Assembly: GCA_003326195.1 (NCBI GenBank)
Contig: LXQE01000117.1
Location: 259,677-312,479, forward strand
Source: Nostoc punctiforme NIES-2108
GTDB lineage: Bacteria; Cyanobacteriota; Cyanobacteriia; Cyanobacteriales; Nostocaceae
Direction: 5' to 3'
Length of the DNA: 52,803 bases
A program made the position numbers and the translations under genes. Positions 34,830 through 43,102 of the stretch are shown in pieces. Under the pieces are notes generated by a model. The model saw nothing but the letters and a program-made list of their open reading frames with translations. It did not search any database and was not told where the DNA came from. The first letter of the stretch is position 1. Each line of letters starts with the position of its first letter.

Positions 34830-34863
34830 AGCTAGCTAGCTTTAAGTAATTTAGTTTATCCCC

Positions 34864-34910
34864 ATAGGAGAGGTAGAATTATCTGCCTCTCCTATTTACT
34901 AAATTTTTTT
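34864..34910 (+). terminator. Intrinsic terminator of the rbc operon
   Basis: A 14-bp stem ATAGGAGAGGTAGA / TCTGCCTCTCCTAT (one T-G wobble) with loop ATTA spans 34864-34895, then TTACTAA and eight Ts. It begins 34 bases after the rbcS stop. Confidence 0.88.
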
Positions 34911-35174
34911 TGAAACGCAAAGGGACGCGGAGTTATTCTCTGTGTGCCTCTACGTTTTTTAAGAGAGGAATAATACTACAAGAAGTAATATCAGGTTCGG
35001 TTGCAACATTACGATTAGACGTGAACCTAAGTAGTTCAGGAAGTATTTGCCGACATTTGGGGATTGAAGCTTCACGATCTAATGCATTATCCGAAGCGTC
35101 CCGCTTGGTGGGACAATAAAGACGAGAAATGATGCAAGCCTAGTGTTGTCTCCAGCCCAAAGGAATCTGTATAA
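34911..35174. other. Non-coding gap before the PsbP-family gene
   Basis: It starts with a copy of a common cyanobacterial repeat (AACGCAAAGGGACGCGGAG). A 70-codon frame here has no recognisable features and overlaps this repeat. The promoter of the gene at 35175 should lie at the right end. Confidence 0.4.
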
Positions 35175-35720
35175 ATGTTGAAACGAATTGTATTAATTTT
35201 GCTATTGGTGTTAAGCTTCAGTCTGAGTAATTCGGATGTAGCGGCTGCGGCTGGACTCAAAAGCTTTGTAGATACTAGTGATGGCTATCAGTTTTTATAT
35301 CCTAACGGCTGGCTGCCAGTTAAAGTTGCCGATGGACCAGATGTGGTTTTCCACGATTTGATTGAGGTGTCTGAAAATGTTTCGGTTGTGATTAGCCCAG
35401 TTCCAGAAGGCAAAACTTTGTCAGAATTGGGAACCCCAACAGAAGTAGGATACAAATTAGGAAAAGCTGCTCTTGCACCTCCTGACTCTGGTCGTTCGGC
35501 GGAATTAGTCAATGCCGCACAGCGAGAAGTAGACGGTAAAATCTACTACCTTTTAGAGTATGAGGTAAAACTCCCCAATCAACAGCAACGACACAACATC
35601 GCCAGCGTTGCTGTGAGTCGTGGTAAACTTTTTACCTTCAACGCCTCAATTCCTGAAAAACGCTGGCAGAAAGTTAAACGAATGATTGATGAGGTTGTCA
35701 ATTCTTTTTCTGTTTATTAA
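35175..35720 (+). CDS. PsbP-family photosystem II protein
   Basis: 181 residues. A signal peptide (LKRIVLILLLVLSFSLSNSDVAAAA) precedes a PsbP domain: FVDTSDGYQFLYPNGWLPVK, VVFHDLIEVSENVSVVISPV, SELGTPTEVG and IYYLLEYEVKLPNQQQRHNI. PsbP/CyanoP proteins bind the lumenal side of photosystem II and help assembly or oxygen evolution. CyanoP is usually a lipoprotein, but no lipobox Cys is present in this signal peptide, so it may be a soluble lumenal paralogue. It stands alone between the rbc operon and maf. Confidence 0.88.
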   Translation: MLKRIVLILLLVLSFSLSNSDVAAAAGLKSFVDTSDGYQFLYPNGWLPVKVADGPDVVFHDLIEVSENVSVVISPVPEGKTLSELGTPTEVGYKLGKAALAPPDSGRSAELVNAAQREVDGKIYYLLEYEVKLPNQQQRHNIASVAVSRGKLFTFNASIPEKRWQKVKRMIDEVVNSFSVY

Positions 35721-35723
35721 TTG

Positions 35724-35795
35724 GGGAATGGGGAATGGGGAATAGGGATAGAGAATATATTTAATCACCAATGCCCAATGCCCAATGCCCAATTA
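35724..35795. repeat. STRR array (GGGGAAT and CCCAATG units)
   Basis: GGGGAATGGGGAATGGGGAA on the left and AATGCCCAATGCCCAATGCC on the right, between the PsbP-family gene and maf. The two halves are loosely inverted. Confidence 0.85.
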
Positions 35796-35815
35796 ACAAA
35801 TTTTTCTAAAATCTC

Positions 35816-36412
35816 ATGAAAATTCCACCTTTTGTACTTGCTTCAGCTTCCCCAGCCCGACGCCGCTTGCTGCAAACTGTTGGTATTGAACCGATAGTTC
35901 GACCTAGTGACTTTGATGAGTCGCAAATTGAACTAAGTGAGCCAGCAGAATTGGTCAAAACTCTTGCCCAGTATAAAGCGGAAACTGTAGCCCCACAGTT
36001 TGAATCAGCTTTGATTATAGGTTGTGATTCAGTTTTGTCCATCAATGGTGAAATTTATGGGAAACCAGCAGACTTCTCTGAAGCGATCGCACGTTGGCAG
36101 ATAATGCAAGGTAACTTTGGCGACTTGTACACAGGTCACGCCTTAATTGACCATAACCAAAACCGTACTTTAGTCAAGTCTCAAGTTACAAGAGTTTACT
36201 TTGCCCAAATGAGCGAAAAGGCAATTAAAGCTTATGTTGCCACTGGTGAACCACTCAAGTGTGCTGGTGCTTTTGCCATTGAGGGTTTTGGAAGTTTCTT
36301 CGTAGAAAAAATTGAAGGCTGTCACAGCAATGTCATTGGACTCAGTTTACCCCTGCTGCGGCAGATGCTAAGTGAATTGGGATACGATGTCACTGATTTC
36401 TGGCAGCAATAG
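35816..36412 (+). CDS. maf: Maf-family nucleoside triphosphate pyrophosphatase
   Basis: 198 residues. It hydrolyses non-canonical or selected nucleoside triphosphates to monophosphates (house-cleaning). The nucleotide-binding start is [17 protein letters not shown], followed by DFDES, the catalytic Asp region [20 protein letters not shown], and [28 protein letters not shown] near the end. All are standard Maf motifs, and the length is normal. It starts at the ATG after an STRR array; no operon partner follows closely. Confidence 0.96.
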   Translation: MKIPPFVLASASPARRRLLQTVGIEPIVRPSDFDESQIELSEPAELVKTLAQYKAETVAPQFESALIIGCDSVLSINGEIYGKPADFSEAIARWQIMQGNFGDLYTGHALIDHNQNRTLVKSQVTRVYFAQMSEKAIKAYVATGEPLKCAGAFAIEGFGSFFVEKIEGCHSNVIGLSLPLLRQMLSELGYDVTDFWQQ

Positions 36413-36630
36413 TGATTCTTTCGTTAAGCAAACGCAACCCAGGTCATAGATTAATCTCTACGGCTAATCCATAGTCAAAAACTTGACAATTAGCATTGAT
36501 GTCTCTGACCGTAGATGTGTTTTAAAAGCTGCATACACAGTTAAATTAGAACTTAAAAAACTGAATAAATGGTTGACTTCTGATAATGCTCTTGTATCAA
36601 AGCTTTCAAACCTTAAGGGACTTCCATACT

Positions 36631-36900
36631 TCTTGTGGGGTGAGCGACACGAGCGCCCGTAGCCAAGGGCAGACAAGATGTCATTGGTGTCAACTTAAGC
36701 TAAAAGCCTTTTCAAATCTCGTTTCCAGCCCAGAGGCTGGAAATGCAACTCAAAAGCGGCTCTGCCGCCAGCAAGGGAGGTGGAGCCTCTAGGACGGCAT
36801 TCCCAGTCTCCGACTGGGAACGAGACAATATCTAAAAGCTGGTTCTAGGCTGGCTTTCACGTTAAGTTGACACCAATGACAAGATGTCCACCCCACAAGA
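36631..36900. repeat. Nested repeats: MITE with target duplication inside an older hairpin element
   Basis: The inner element, 36683-36877 (195 bp), has perfect 16-bp terminal inverted repeats ATTGGTGTCAACTTAA / TTAAGTTGACACCAAT. It is flanked by an 11-bp direct repeat GACAAGATGTC (36672-36682 and 36878-36888), as expected of a target duplication. Its interior is a chain of small hairpins (TTTCCAGCC..GGCTGGAAA; CGGCTCTGCCG; TTCCCAGTC..GACTGGGAA). Outside it, TCTTGTGGGGTG (36631-36642) and CACCCCACAAGA (36889-36900) form a second inverted pair. No transposase is present. The remainder of the 36413-36960 gap shows no gene. Confidence 0.85.
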
Positions 36901-36960
36901 TTGGATAATTTATTTGTTGTCAGTCCCTAATAGAATCAGACAAGTTCTCAAGCTTCACCT

Positions 36961-37386
36961 ATGAACGCAGAACCAGCACCAAATCCTGAAGATATTAAAG
37001 GGCAACTACCTCCTGTAAATAATGATCCGTTACCAGATTTTTCAGTTCCAGCGAATCCTAATGCAGATATTGGTGAACAAGTTGCGGCTGAAAAAGCACT
37101 CAAGATAGTAATAGGAAAACGTTTTAACGCAAGTAACTCAAAAGTTATAAAGTCTAGTTTAATGAGCTATAAAGAAGCTTGCCAACTAGGGCCAGAGCCA
37201 CTAAGAGAAGACGATCCACTCATCAATACACGGGTGCGTGTAGTGGAAATTTCGGGCACTTTTCGGGTAAGGGGTCGCCCCTCTCGGCAAGGAGTACCAA
37301 CATCCACTCTGACTTACACAAAAGGTTGTGTTGTTTTAAGAGCAGCAGATGGTTTCCTATTAAGTGTCAGCCTTTTAAAGGAGTAA
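36961..37386 (+). CDS. Hypothetical protein
   Basis: 141 residues, no family recognised. A Pro/Asn-rich acidic N-terminus (EPAPNPEDIKGQLPPVNNDP) is followed by a compact C-terminal half (ALKIVIGKRFNASNSKVIKS; RVRVVEISGTFRVRGRP; LTYTKGCVVLRAADGFLLSV) with alternating strand-like segments, suggestive of a small beta-rich domain. No signal peptide or membrane helix is visible. It starts 61 bases after the nested repeat element, so its upstream region may have been altered by that insertion. A long open frame and coherent composition support it as a real gene. Confidence 0.6.
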   Translation: MNAEPAPNPEDIKGQLPPVNNDPLPDFSVPANPNADIGEQVAAEKALKIVIGKRFNASNSKVIKSSLMSYKEACQLGPEPLREDDPLINTRVRVVEISGTFRVRGRPSRQGVPTSTLTYTKGCVVLRAADGFLLSVSLLKE

Positions 37387-37478
37387 ATTAGTTATCGGCA
37401 TTCACCGATGATCTCGCTAAGTTTAGAAGCTGTCAATTATTTGTTTTGTGTCATTGGTTATTTGTCCAGAATTAATGA

Positions 37479-37706
37479 CTAATAACTAAATTGCCTGATA
37501 TTGAGTATTGCCTCCCCATGATCTGGAATCCAGACTAGCCACTCATCTACTGAAACCGGACACAATAAAAGTGCTTCGTCAAAACTAAAGGGGTTGGGAA
37601 GTTGCAAAAGGTTTACCCAAGTAGAAGCTCTGAACCTCTGTAAGCCTTCCAGATTGTGCCTTCTTGCTTGCACAGCAAAATCCGGTCTATGAGAATCTAG
37701 TTTCAT
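37479..37706 (-). CDS. Small hypothetical protein
   Basis: 75 residues from the ATG at 37706. MKLDSHRPDFAVQARRHNLE, then LQLPNPFSFDEALLLCPVSV and DEWLVWIPDHGEAILNIRQF look like a compact, Trp-containing soluble protein rather than random translation. The family is not recognised. It is divergent from pcyA, with about 200 bases between them. Real-gene status rests only on composition and start context. Confidence 0.5.
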   Translation of the reverse strand: MKLDSHRPDFAVQARRHNLEGLQRFRASTWVNLLQLPNPFSFDEALLLCPVSVDEWLVWIPDHGEAILNIRQFSY

Positions 37707-37907
37707 AGCTTTCTATTAGCCTTCACAAATGGACTAATCTAAAAATATTTCTGTAACCTAGACTACAAAATAAACAATCCTTGTGAAAAGTATCTGTCTT
37801 ATAAATTTACGTTGGCTGGGTGTAAGTGTTTGCTTATATTGCAGACTACAACAGGTATGGCACGACAAGTTGTAGACTGGCCATTAGATCGCATTCCCAA
37901 CTAGAAT

Positions 37908-38645
37908 ATGTCATTTACTTCTATGCCCTCGCTGCGTGAACAACAACATCCCCTAATTCGTCAGCTAGCTGATTGTATTGAGGCAGCTTGGCATCAGCAC
38001 CTAGATTTATCCCCCTACCATTTGCCTAATGAGTTGGGGTATGTGGAAGGTAGACTAGAAGGCGAAAAACTGACGATTGAAAACCGTTGCTATCAAACGC
38101 CCCAGTTTCGGAAAATGCACTTGGAACTGGCAAAAATCGGAAATATGCTGGATATCTTGCACTGCGTCATGTTTCCCCGTCCAGAATACAACCTGCCCAT
38201 GTTTGGTTGCGATTTAGTTGGGGGTAGAGGTCAAATTAGTGCTGCGATCGCAGACCTTTCTCCTATCCAAGTAGAACGCACCTTACCAGAATCTTATACT
38301 TCTGCGCTGACACAGCTAACAGTGCTTAACTTTTCCCAACCCCGTGAATTACCAGAATGGGGAAATATTTTTTCAGATTTTTGTATCTTTGTGCGCCCCA
38401 GTTCCCCAGAAGAAGAAACAATGTTTCTGTCGCGGGTGCGAGAATTTTTAGATATTCATTGCATCCAAGCGATCACCTCACATCCTGTTTCAGTTGAACA
38501 AGTCACCCAAAATCTTGCTGGACAACACAACTACTGCACCAAACAGCAGCAAAACGATAAAACCCGCCGCGTCCTAGAAAAAGCCTTTGGGCCAGCTTGG
38601 GCAGAAAATTACATGACCACAGTTTTATTCGACCTGCCAACTTAA
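37908..38645 (+). CDS. pcyA: Phycocyanobilin:ferredoxin oxidoreductase
   Basis: 245 residues. It reduces biliverdin IX-alpha to phycocyanobilin by four electrons from ferredoxin, supplying chromophore for phycobilisomes and phytochromes. The key proton-donor Asp lies in [11 protein letters not shown] (Asp102), and the family blocks [40 protein letters not shown] and [18 protein letters not shown] are present. Length is standard. A single-gene unit; the ATG at 37908 is well placed. Confidence 0.97.
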   Translation: MSFTSMPSLREQQHPLIRQLADCIEAAWHQHLDLSPYHLPNELGYVEGRLEGEKLTIENRCYQTPQFRKMHLELAKIGNMLDILHCVMFPRPEYNLPMFGCDLVGGRGQISAAIADLSPIQVERTLPESYTSALTQLTVLNFSQPRELPEWGNIFSDFCIFVRPSSPEEETMFLSRVREFLDIHCIQAITSHPVSVEQVTQNLAGQHNYCTKQQQNDKTRRVLEKAFGPAWAENYMTTVLFDLPT

Positions 38646-39185
38646 TCATCCCCTGCATCTCCCTCATCTCCCCCATCTGTAGGCTCTGCTACGTTTTCAG
38701 CTAACGGATAAATGTAGAATTCATTCAACGAGAGTTTAATGGAGTTCCAAAACAGCAACAGGGAGAATAGTAAGGTCTTTGAAGCGAATATTACAAAATG
38801 GTTTGTTGTCTTGGTAGGTGCAAACAACTAGAGACAGCTAACTCATTGACCAGAAAGTTAAGGAAACTCTGATGTTAGGAATGTTCAATTTGACAGACAT
38901 TTTTTAGTTAGTTAATCGTTGATTGACTTAAGGAAGACTAACTTTTGTAGCAAGATTGTGTCCAACAAAGGCAACAGTCTATTTTTGATGTTTCTTTTCA
39001 ATTTTGTGACTAACTATAGCTGTAGTGAATGTAGCAGTAAAGTACCGCATCATACCAATTTAGAATTTTTTCTAGAGATGCGATATATCGCGTCTCTATA
39101 TCTAGATTCATACTGCTTGTGAATTCTGCTAACTCCCATTGCACTCATGTCTCGATAATACTCAGAGTTATTGAATAGCCAGCTA
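38646..39185. other. Non-coding gap after pcyA
   Basis: No gene is seen. A palindromic repeat AGAGATGCGATA / TATCGCGTCTCT (39075-39098), of the common type with GCGAT..ATCGC and AGAGAC ends, is present. The left end (38646-38690) is a purine/pyrimidine-biased simple sequence. Short frames here lack coding character. Confidence 0.5.
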
Positions 39186-39293
39186 CTATAGCGTTTCTCA
39201 GTTTCAATACAGACCTAACCCCGCCCCCTAGTAAGCCTCAAAGCCGTTTGGAGAAAGGTCAAAGTGTATTGCATACATAATGAGCGGCTATAG
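39186..39293. repeat. MITE-like element upstream of the devB-type gene
   Basis: Ends CTATAGCGTTTCTCA (39186-39200) and TGAGCGGCTATAG (39281-39293) are imperfect inverted copies around a CCTAACCCCGCCCCC core, a dispersed repeat type known from Nostoc-like genomes. It lies 168 bases before the adaptor's ATG, so it is in or next to the operon's promoter. A TGTAT-TGC-ATACA palindrome at 39265-39277 belongs to it. Confidence 0.55.
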
Positions 39294-39460
39294 AAAACAC
39301 CATTTTGTAAAGCCATAGTGTTGAACGTTCATCACACAATGGATTTTTAAGCCATACCCAGCTTGAAACCACTGTTGTTTGTCCTAACAGCTGGCTGTTG
39401 ATTAAAAACCTTTTTATTTTTACTTCCATCAGCACAATTCAGGTAAGTGGGCAACATACT

Positions 39461-40885
39461 ATGTCAAGGGTGACTGAAAAGCCGAAGCCAAGTGAACAGA
39501 CACTAAATCATGAACAACCTAAGATTTGGTGGGGTATCGCTGTAGCTGTGCCAATAGTAATCGCCGCTGGGATATTAGGTACGGCCAAAATCGAGCAGTT
39601 AAGAAAACTAGCTACATCCGTACCAGTAATGCCATCTACCAATAGCATTAGTGCTGTAGGGCGTTTGGAACCGCGAGGCGAAGTTGTTAAATTGTCCGCC
39701 CCATCATCAGGATTAGCGCCATCGTCACGAATTCAGCAACTTCTGGTGAAAGAGGGTGAACGGGTAAAGCAAGGTCAAATTGTGGCAATTTTGGACAACC
39801 GCGATACCCAAATTGCCGGACTACAAGAGGCAAAAGCGAAAGTCCAAGAAGCCAGTGCGAATTTAGCGCAAGTCAGGGCTGGCTCTCCAAGAGATATTCA
39901 AGCTCAAAGAGCAGTTATTGCTCGCCTACAAGCGCAGTTAATTGGCGAAAGGAATGCAGGGCAAGCAACGATCGCGCGGGTTGCAGCTCAGTTAAGTGGT
40001 GATAAACTTGTCCAACAAGCAACCGTGAATCGCCTAGAAGCTGAACTTAGTGGGCAAAGAGATGCTCTCAGAGCAACGATTATACGTATTCAAGCCGAAC
40101 AGCGCAATGCTCAAGTCGATGCCGGACGCTATGATTATTTATACAAAGAAGGTGCTATTTCTCAGCAAGAGCGGGACAGAAGACGCTTGAGTGCAATAAC
40201 TGCTAATCAGCAGGTGGCTGAAAGCCAAGCTACCCTAAAGCAGACATTGGCAACCTTGCGACAGCAAGTTGCTGAGGCTAGAGCCAACCAAATACAAAAT
40301 TCAGCAACTTTGCAACAGCAGTTAATCGAAGCTAAAGTTAACCGCGATAAAAATGTGGCAACTTTGCAAAGACAAATCGATGAAGAAAAGGCCAAACTAA
40401 GCAGAATTTTAGATGTTAGTCCTACCGATGTGCAAGTAGCGCAAGCCCAAGTTAGTAATGCGATCGCAAATGTCAGAAAAGCCGAAGCAGAACTAAGGTT
40501 AAGCTACGTTCAAGCACCAATCGCTGGAGAAATTTTAAAGGTTTATACCAAATCGGGTGAAGCGATCGGCGCAAATGGCATTGCTGAAATTGGCCAAACC
40601 AACCAAATGTTTGTAATTGCTGAAGTCGCCGAAGACAGCATTGCTAAAGTGCGTCTTGGTCAAAATGCTACTATCACCAGTGATAACGGCGCATTTAACG
40701 GTGAATTAAAGGGAATTGTCACTGAAATTGGCAGAAAAATTGGTAAAAAAGATGTGCTGAATACAGATCCAGCCGCAGATGTGGATGCCAGAGTAGTAGA
40801 AGTTAAAATTGCTCTGTCTCCAGAAGATAGCCATAAAGTTTCTGGTTTAACTTACGCCAAAGTTCTTGTTGATATTAATAATTAA
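39461..40885 (+). CDS. devB: DevB-type membrane fusion protein of an ABC exporter
   Basis: 474 residues from the ATG at 39461 with AGGTAAG about 15 bases upstream; an earlier in-frame non-ATG start is less likely. One membrane helix (~27-45, IAVAVPIVIAAGILG) precedes a lipoyl half (VGRLEPRGEVVKLSAPSSG), a long helical hairpin (~110-330) and a C-terminal barrel (GEILKVYTKSGEAIG, GQNATITSDNGAF). Both helices of the hairpin are built from ~18-residue repeats. DevB-DevC-DevA exporters with HgdD export glycolipids to the heterocyst envelope; several paralogous sets exist in Nostoc, so the substrate of this one is not certain. devC and devA follow on the same strand. Confidence 0.92.
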   Translation: MSRVTEKPKPSEQTLNHEQPKIWWGIAVAVPIVIAAGILGTAKIEQLRKLATSVPVMPSTNSISAVGRLEPRGEVVKLSAPSSGLAPSSRIQQLLVKEGERVKQGQIVAILDNRDTQIAGLQEAKAKVQEASANLAQVRAGSPRDIQAQRAVIARLQAQLIGERNAGQATIARVAAQLSGDKLVQQATVNRLEAELSGQRDALRATIIRIQAEQRNAQVDAGRYDYLYKEGAISQQERDRRRLSAITANQQVAESQATLKQTLATLRQQVAEARANQIQNSATLQQQLIEAKVNRDKNVATLQRQIDEEKAKLSRILDVSPTDVQVAQAQVSNAIANVRKAEAELRLSYVQAPIAGEILKVYTKSGEAIGANGIAEIGQTNQMFVIAEVAEDSIAKVRLGQNATITSDNGAFNGELKGIVTEIGRKIGKKDVLNTDPAADVDARVVEVKIALSPEDSHKVSGLTYAKVLVDINN

Positions 40886-41052
40886 TTAAGTTGTAGGTGA
40901 GCAGTAACCCCAATTCATAATTTGATATTTTGGACTAAAAATATTCTTGAATAGTCTGTTTAATCCATTTTAAACATTCTATCAATCCGGTACGGGTGTC
41001 ACCATAATGGATTGAAAATCTAAAATGCTAAACTTGCTGAGATGCCTATAAA

Positions 41053-42207
41053 ATGAATCAAAAAATACCTCTGTCGTGGCTACAACTGACAAGAGAAAAA
41101 ACTCGCCTAGCTGTAGCTTTAGCAGGAATTGCTTTTGCCGATATTTTAATGTTTATGCAACTCGGCTTTCGGGATGCTCTGTATTATAGTAACGTTCGAT
41201 TCCATAACAGCTTGCAAGGCGATATTGTTTTAATTAATAGTCAATCTAACGCTATATTGGCAATGAGAAGCTTTTCTCAACGGCGATTATATAAAGCTTT
41301 AGAATTACCCGCAGTTCAATCAGTACATCCGATCTATTTGGACTTTACAATCTGGAAAAATCCTGTAACAGGTCGTCCTCGGAGTATCCTAATTTTTGGA
41401 ATGAACCCAGAAACTAACCTACTTAATTTACCTGGAGTTCAGGAAAATTTAGATAAACTTAAACTACCTGATGTAGTTCTATTTGACCGTTCTTCTAGAG
41501 TAGAGTATGGGCCAATCGCTGCTAATTATGACCAAGGAAAGCCTGTAATGGCAGAAGTACGAAGGCGGCGAATTAAAGTAGGAGGACTCTTTACATTAGG
41601 TGCATCATTTGGTGCAGATGGTAATTTAATTACCAGTGATATTAACTTTTTCCGAATATTCAACAATCGTCAAAAAGGATTAATTGATATTGGGCTAATT
41701 AGATTAAAGCCGGGAGCAGATGCTAATGTTGTTGCCCAACAATTACGCAAGTATTTACCTAGTGAAGTAAATGTTTTAACTAAACAAGAATTTATTGACT
41801 TTGAGCGGAGTTACTGGGCAAATAGTACAGCTATTGGCTTTATTTTCACATTAGGGACTGTCATGGGTTTCATTGTGGGGACTGTGATTGTTTATCAAAT
41901 TCTTTATACAGAAGTTGCAGACCACTTAGCTGAGTACGCTACTCTCAAGGCGATAGGTTACACACAAAACTATTTATTGACGGTCATTCTTCAAGAAGCT
42001 TTGTTGTTAGCAGTTTTAGGCTATTTTCCTGGAATAGTTTTTGCCTTATTTATGTATGATAGTGCCAGAAATGCAACACTATTACCAGTTTTTATGAGTT
42101 TCGAGCGAGCGACAATGGTATTGATTTTAACTATGCTGATGTGCATTATTTCTGGTGCGATCGCAGTTAGAAAACTACGCTCTGCCGATCCAGCAGATAT
42201 CTTTTAG
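41053..42207 (+). CDS. devC: DevC-type ABC exporter permease
   Basis: 384 residues. FtsX/MacB-like plan: an N-terminal helix (TRLAVALAGIAFADILMFMQ), a large periplasmic region (~45-250), and three C-terminal helices (IGFIFTLGTVMGFIVGTVIV; YLLTVILQEALLLAVLGYFP; MVLILTMLMCIISGAIAV). KIPLSWLQLTREKTRLAVAL at the start and LRSADPADIF at the end are typical of DevC. It follows the adaptor gene by 167 bases and precedes the ATPase gene by 125, so it forms the membrane part of a DevBCA-type complex. Substrate unknown, glycolipid-like by family. Confidence 0.93.
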   Translation: MNQKIPLSWLQLTREKTRLAVALAGIAFADILMFMQLGFRDALYYSNVRFHNSLQGDIVLINSQSNAILAMRSFSQRRLYKALELPAVQSVHPIYLDFTIWKNPVTGRPRSILIFGMNPETNLLNLPGVQENLDKLKLPDVVLFDRSSRVEYGPIAANYDQGKPVMAEVRRRRIKVGGLFTLGASFGADGNLITSDINFFRIFNNRQKGLIDIGLIRLKPGADANVVAQQLRKYLPSEVNVLTKQEFIDFERSYWANSTAIGFIFTLGTVMGFIVGTVIVYQILYTEVADHLAEYATLKAIGYTQNYLLTVILQEALLLAVLGYFPGIVFALFMYDSARNATLLPVFMSFERATMVLILTMLMCIISGAIAVRKLRSADPADIF

Positions 42208-42332
42208 TTAATATTATATTAATTAAAAAATATTAGTAATAACTTTGAATTATGATCGTAATTAAGCAAATTTTATTTCTGAGAGTCACTAAAGTTAAAT
42301 TTTGGAAATACTAATTTATAACTAACAAAAAT

Positions 42333-43043
42333 ATGATGGAAAAAGAACCTGTAATCGCCATTAAAAATCTCAATCACTTCTATGGCAAAGGCTCACTGAG
42401 AAAACAGATATTATTTGATATCAACCTAGACATTTATCCAGGTGAGATTGTGATTATGACCGGGCCATCAGGTTCAGGTAAAACAACCTTACTGAGCTTA
42501 ATTGGCGGTTTGCGGTCTGTACAAGAGGGAAGTTTAAAATTTTTAGGTGAAGAACTTATTGGCGTCAGTCAAAACAAATTAGTGCAGATGCGACGCAACA
42601 TTGGTTATATTTTCCAAGCTCACAATTTGCTAGGGTTCTTGACAGCCAAGCAAAATGTGCAAATGGCAGTGGAATTGAACGATAATATTTCTCAAGCAGA
42701 AGCAATGGCTAAATCAAAAGCCATGCTAGGGTCTGTTGGTCTAGAAGAACGAGTTGACTACTACCCAGACAATCTTTCTGGTGGACAAAAACAAAGAATT
42801 GCGATCGCCCGCGCCTTGGTGAACCGTCCCCCCTTGGTACTAGCAGACGAACCAACAGCAGCATTAGACAAACAATCAGGACGCGATGTCGTGGAAATAA
42901 TGCAGAGTCTTGCCAAAAATCAGGGAACTACTATCTTATTGGTGACACACGACAACCGCATTTTAGACATAGCCGATCGCATCGTCGAAATGGAAGATGG
43001 TCTTTTAACCCGTAATTCTCCCAATACAGTTATTCAGTCATGA
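42333..43043 (+). CDS. devA: DevA-type ABC exporter ATPase
   Basis: 236 residues, starting at one of two adjacent ATGs. Walker A GPSGSGKTTLLSLIGG, Q-loop (IFQAHNLLGFLTAKQN), signature LSGGQKQRIAIARAL, Walker B LVLADEPTAALD and H-loop (LVTHD) are complete. It belongs to the LolD/MacB-like class, with N-terminal IKNLNHFYGKGSLRKQILFD as usual in DevA. It powers the DevC permease encoded 125 bases upstream. The gene ends just before an inverted repeat that could terminate it. Confidence 0.94.
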   Translation: MMEKEPVIAIKNLNHFYGKGSLRKQILFDINLDIYPGEIVIMTGPSGSGKTTLLSLIGGLRSVQEGSLKFLGEELIGVSQNKLVQMRRNIGYIFQAHNLLGFLTAKQNVQMAVELNDNISQAEAMAKSKAMLGSVGLEERVDYYPDNLSGGQKQRIAIARALVNRPPLVLADEPTAALDKQSGRDVVEIMQSLAKNQGTTILLVTHDNRILDIADRIVEMEDGLLTRNSPNTVIQS

Positions 43044-43049
43044 TTTTTA

Positions 43050-43093
43050 GTCATTAGTCATTTGTCCTTTGTGAACGACTAATGACCAATGAC
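43050..43093. terminator. Inverted repeat between convergent genes (possible bidirectional terminator)
   Basis: GTCATTAGTCATT (43050-43062) and AATGACCAATGAC (43081-43093) are inverted copies with one mismatch. They are STRR-like units and occupy most of the 59 bases between the convergent devA-type gene and the gene at 43103. Confidence 0.5.
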
Positions 43094-43102
43094 AGCCATA
43101 AT

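Noticed and set aside
34910..35119. 69-residue frame after rbcS
   Set aside because: Starts in the terminator T-run and a dispersed repeat.
36586..36792. 68-residue frame across the nested MITE
   Set aside because: Crosses the repeat junctions; explained by the mobile element.
38642..38827. 61-residue minus-strand frame after pcyA
   Set aside because: Begins in simple sequence and has no coding character.
39265..39277. TGTAT-TGC-ATACA palindrome upstream of the devB-type gene, considered as a regulator site (NtcA-like)
   Set aside because: The spacing between GTA and TAC is 5, not 8, and it lies inside a dispersed repeat.
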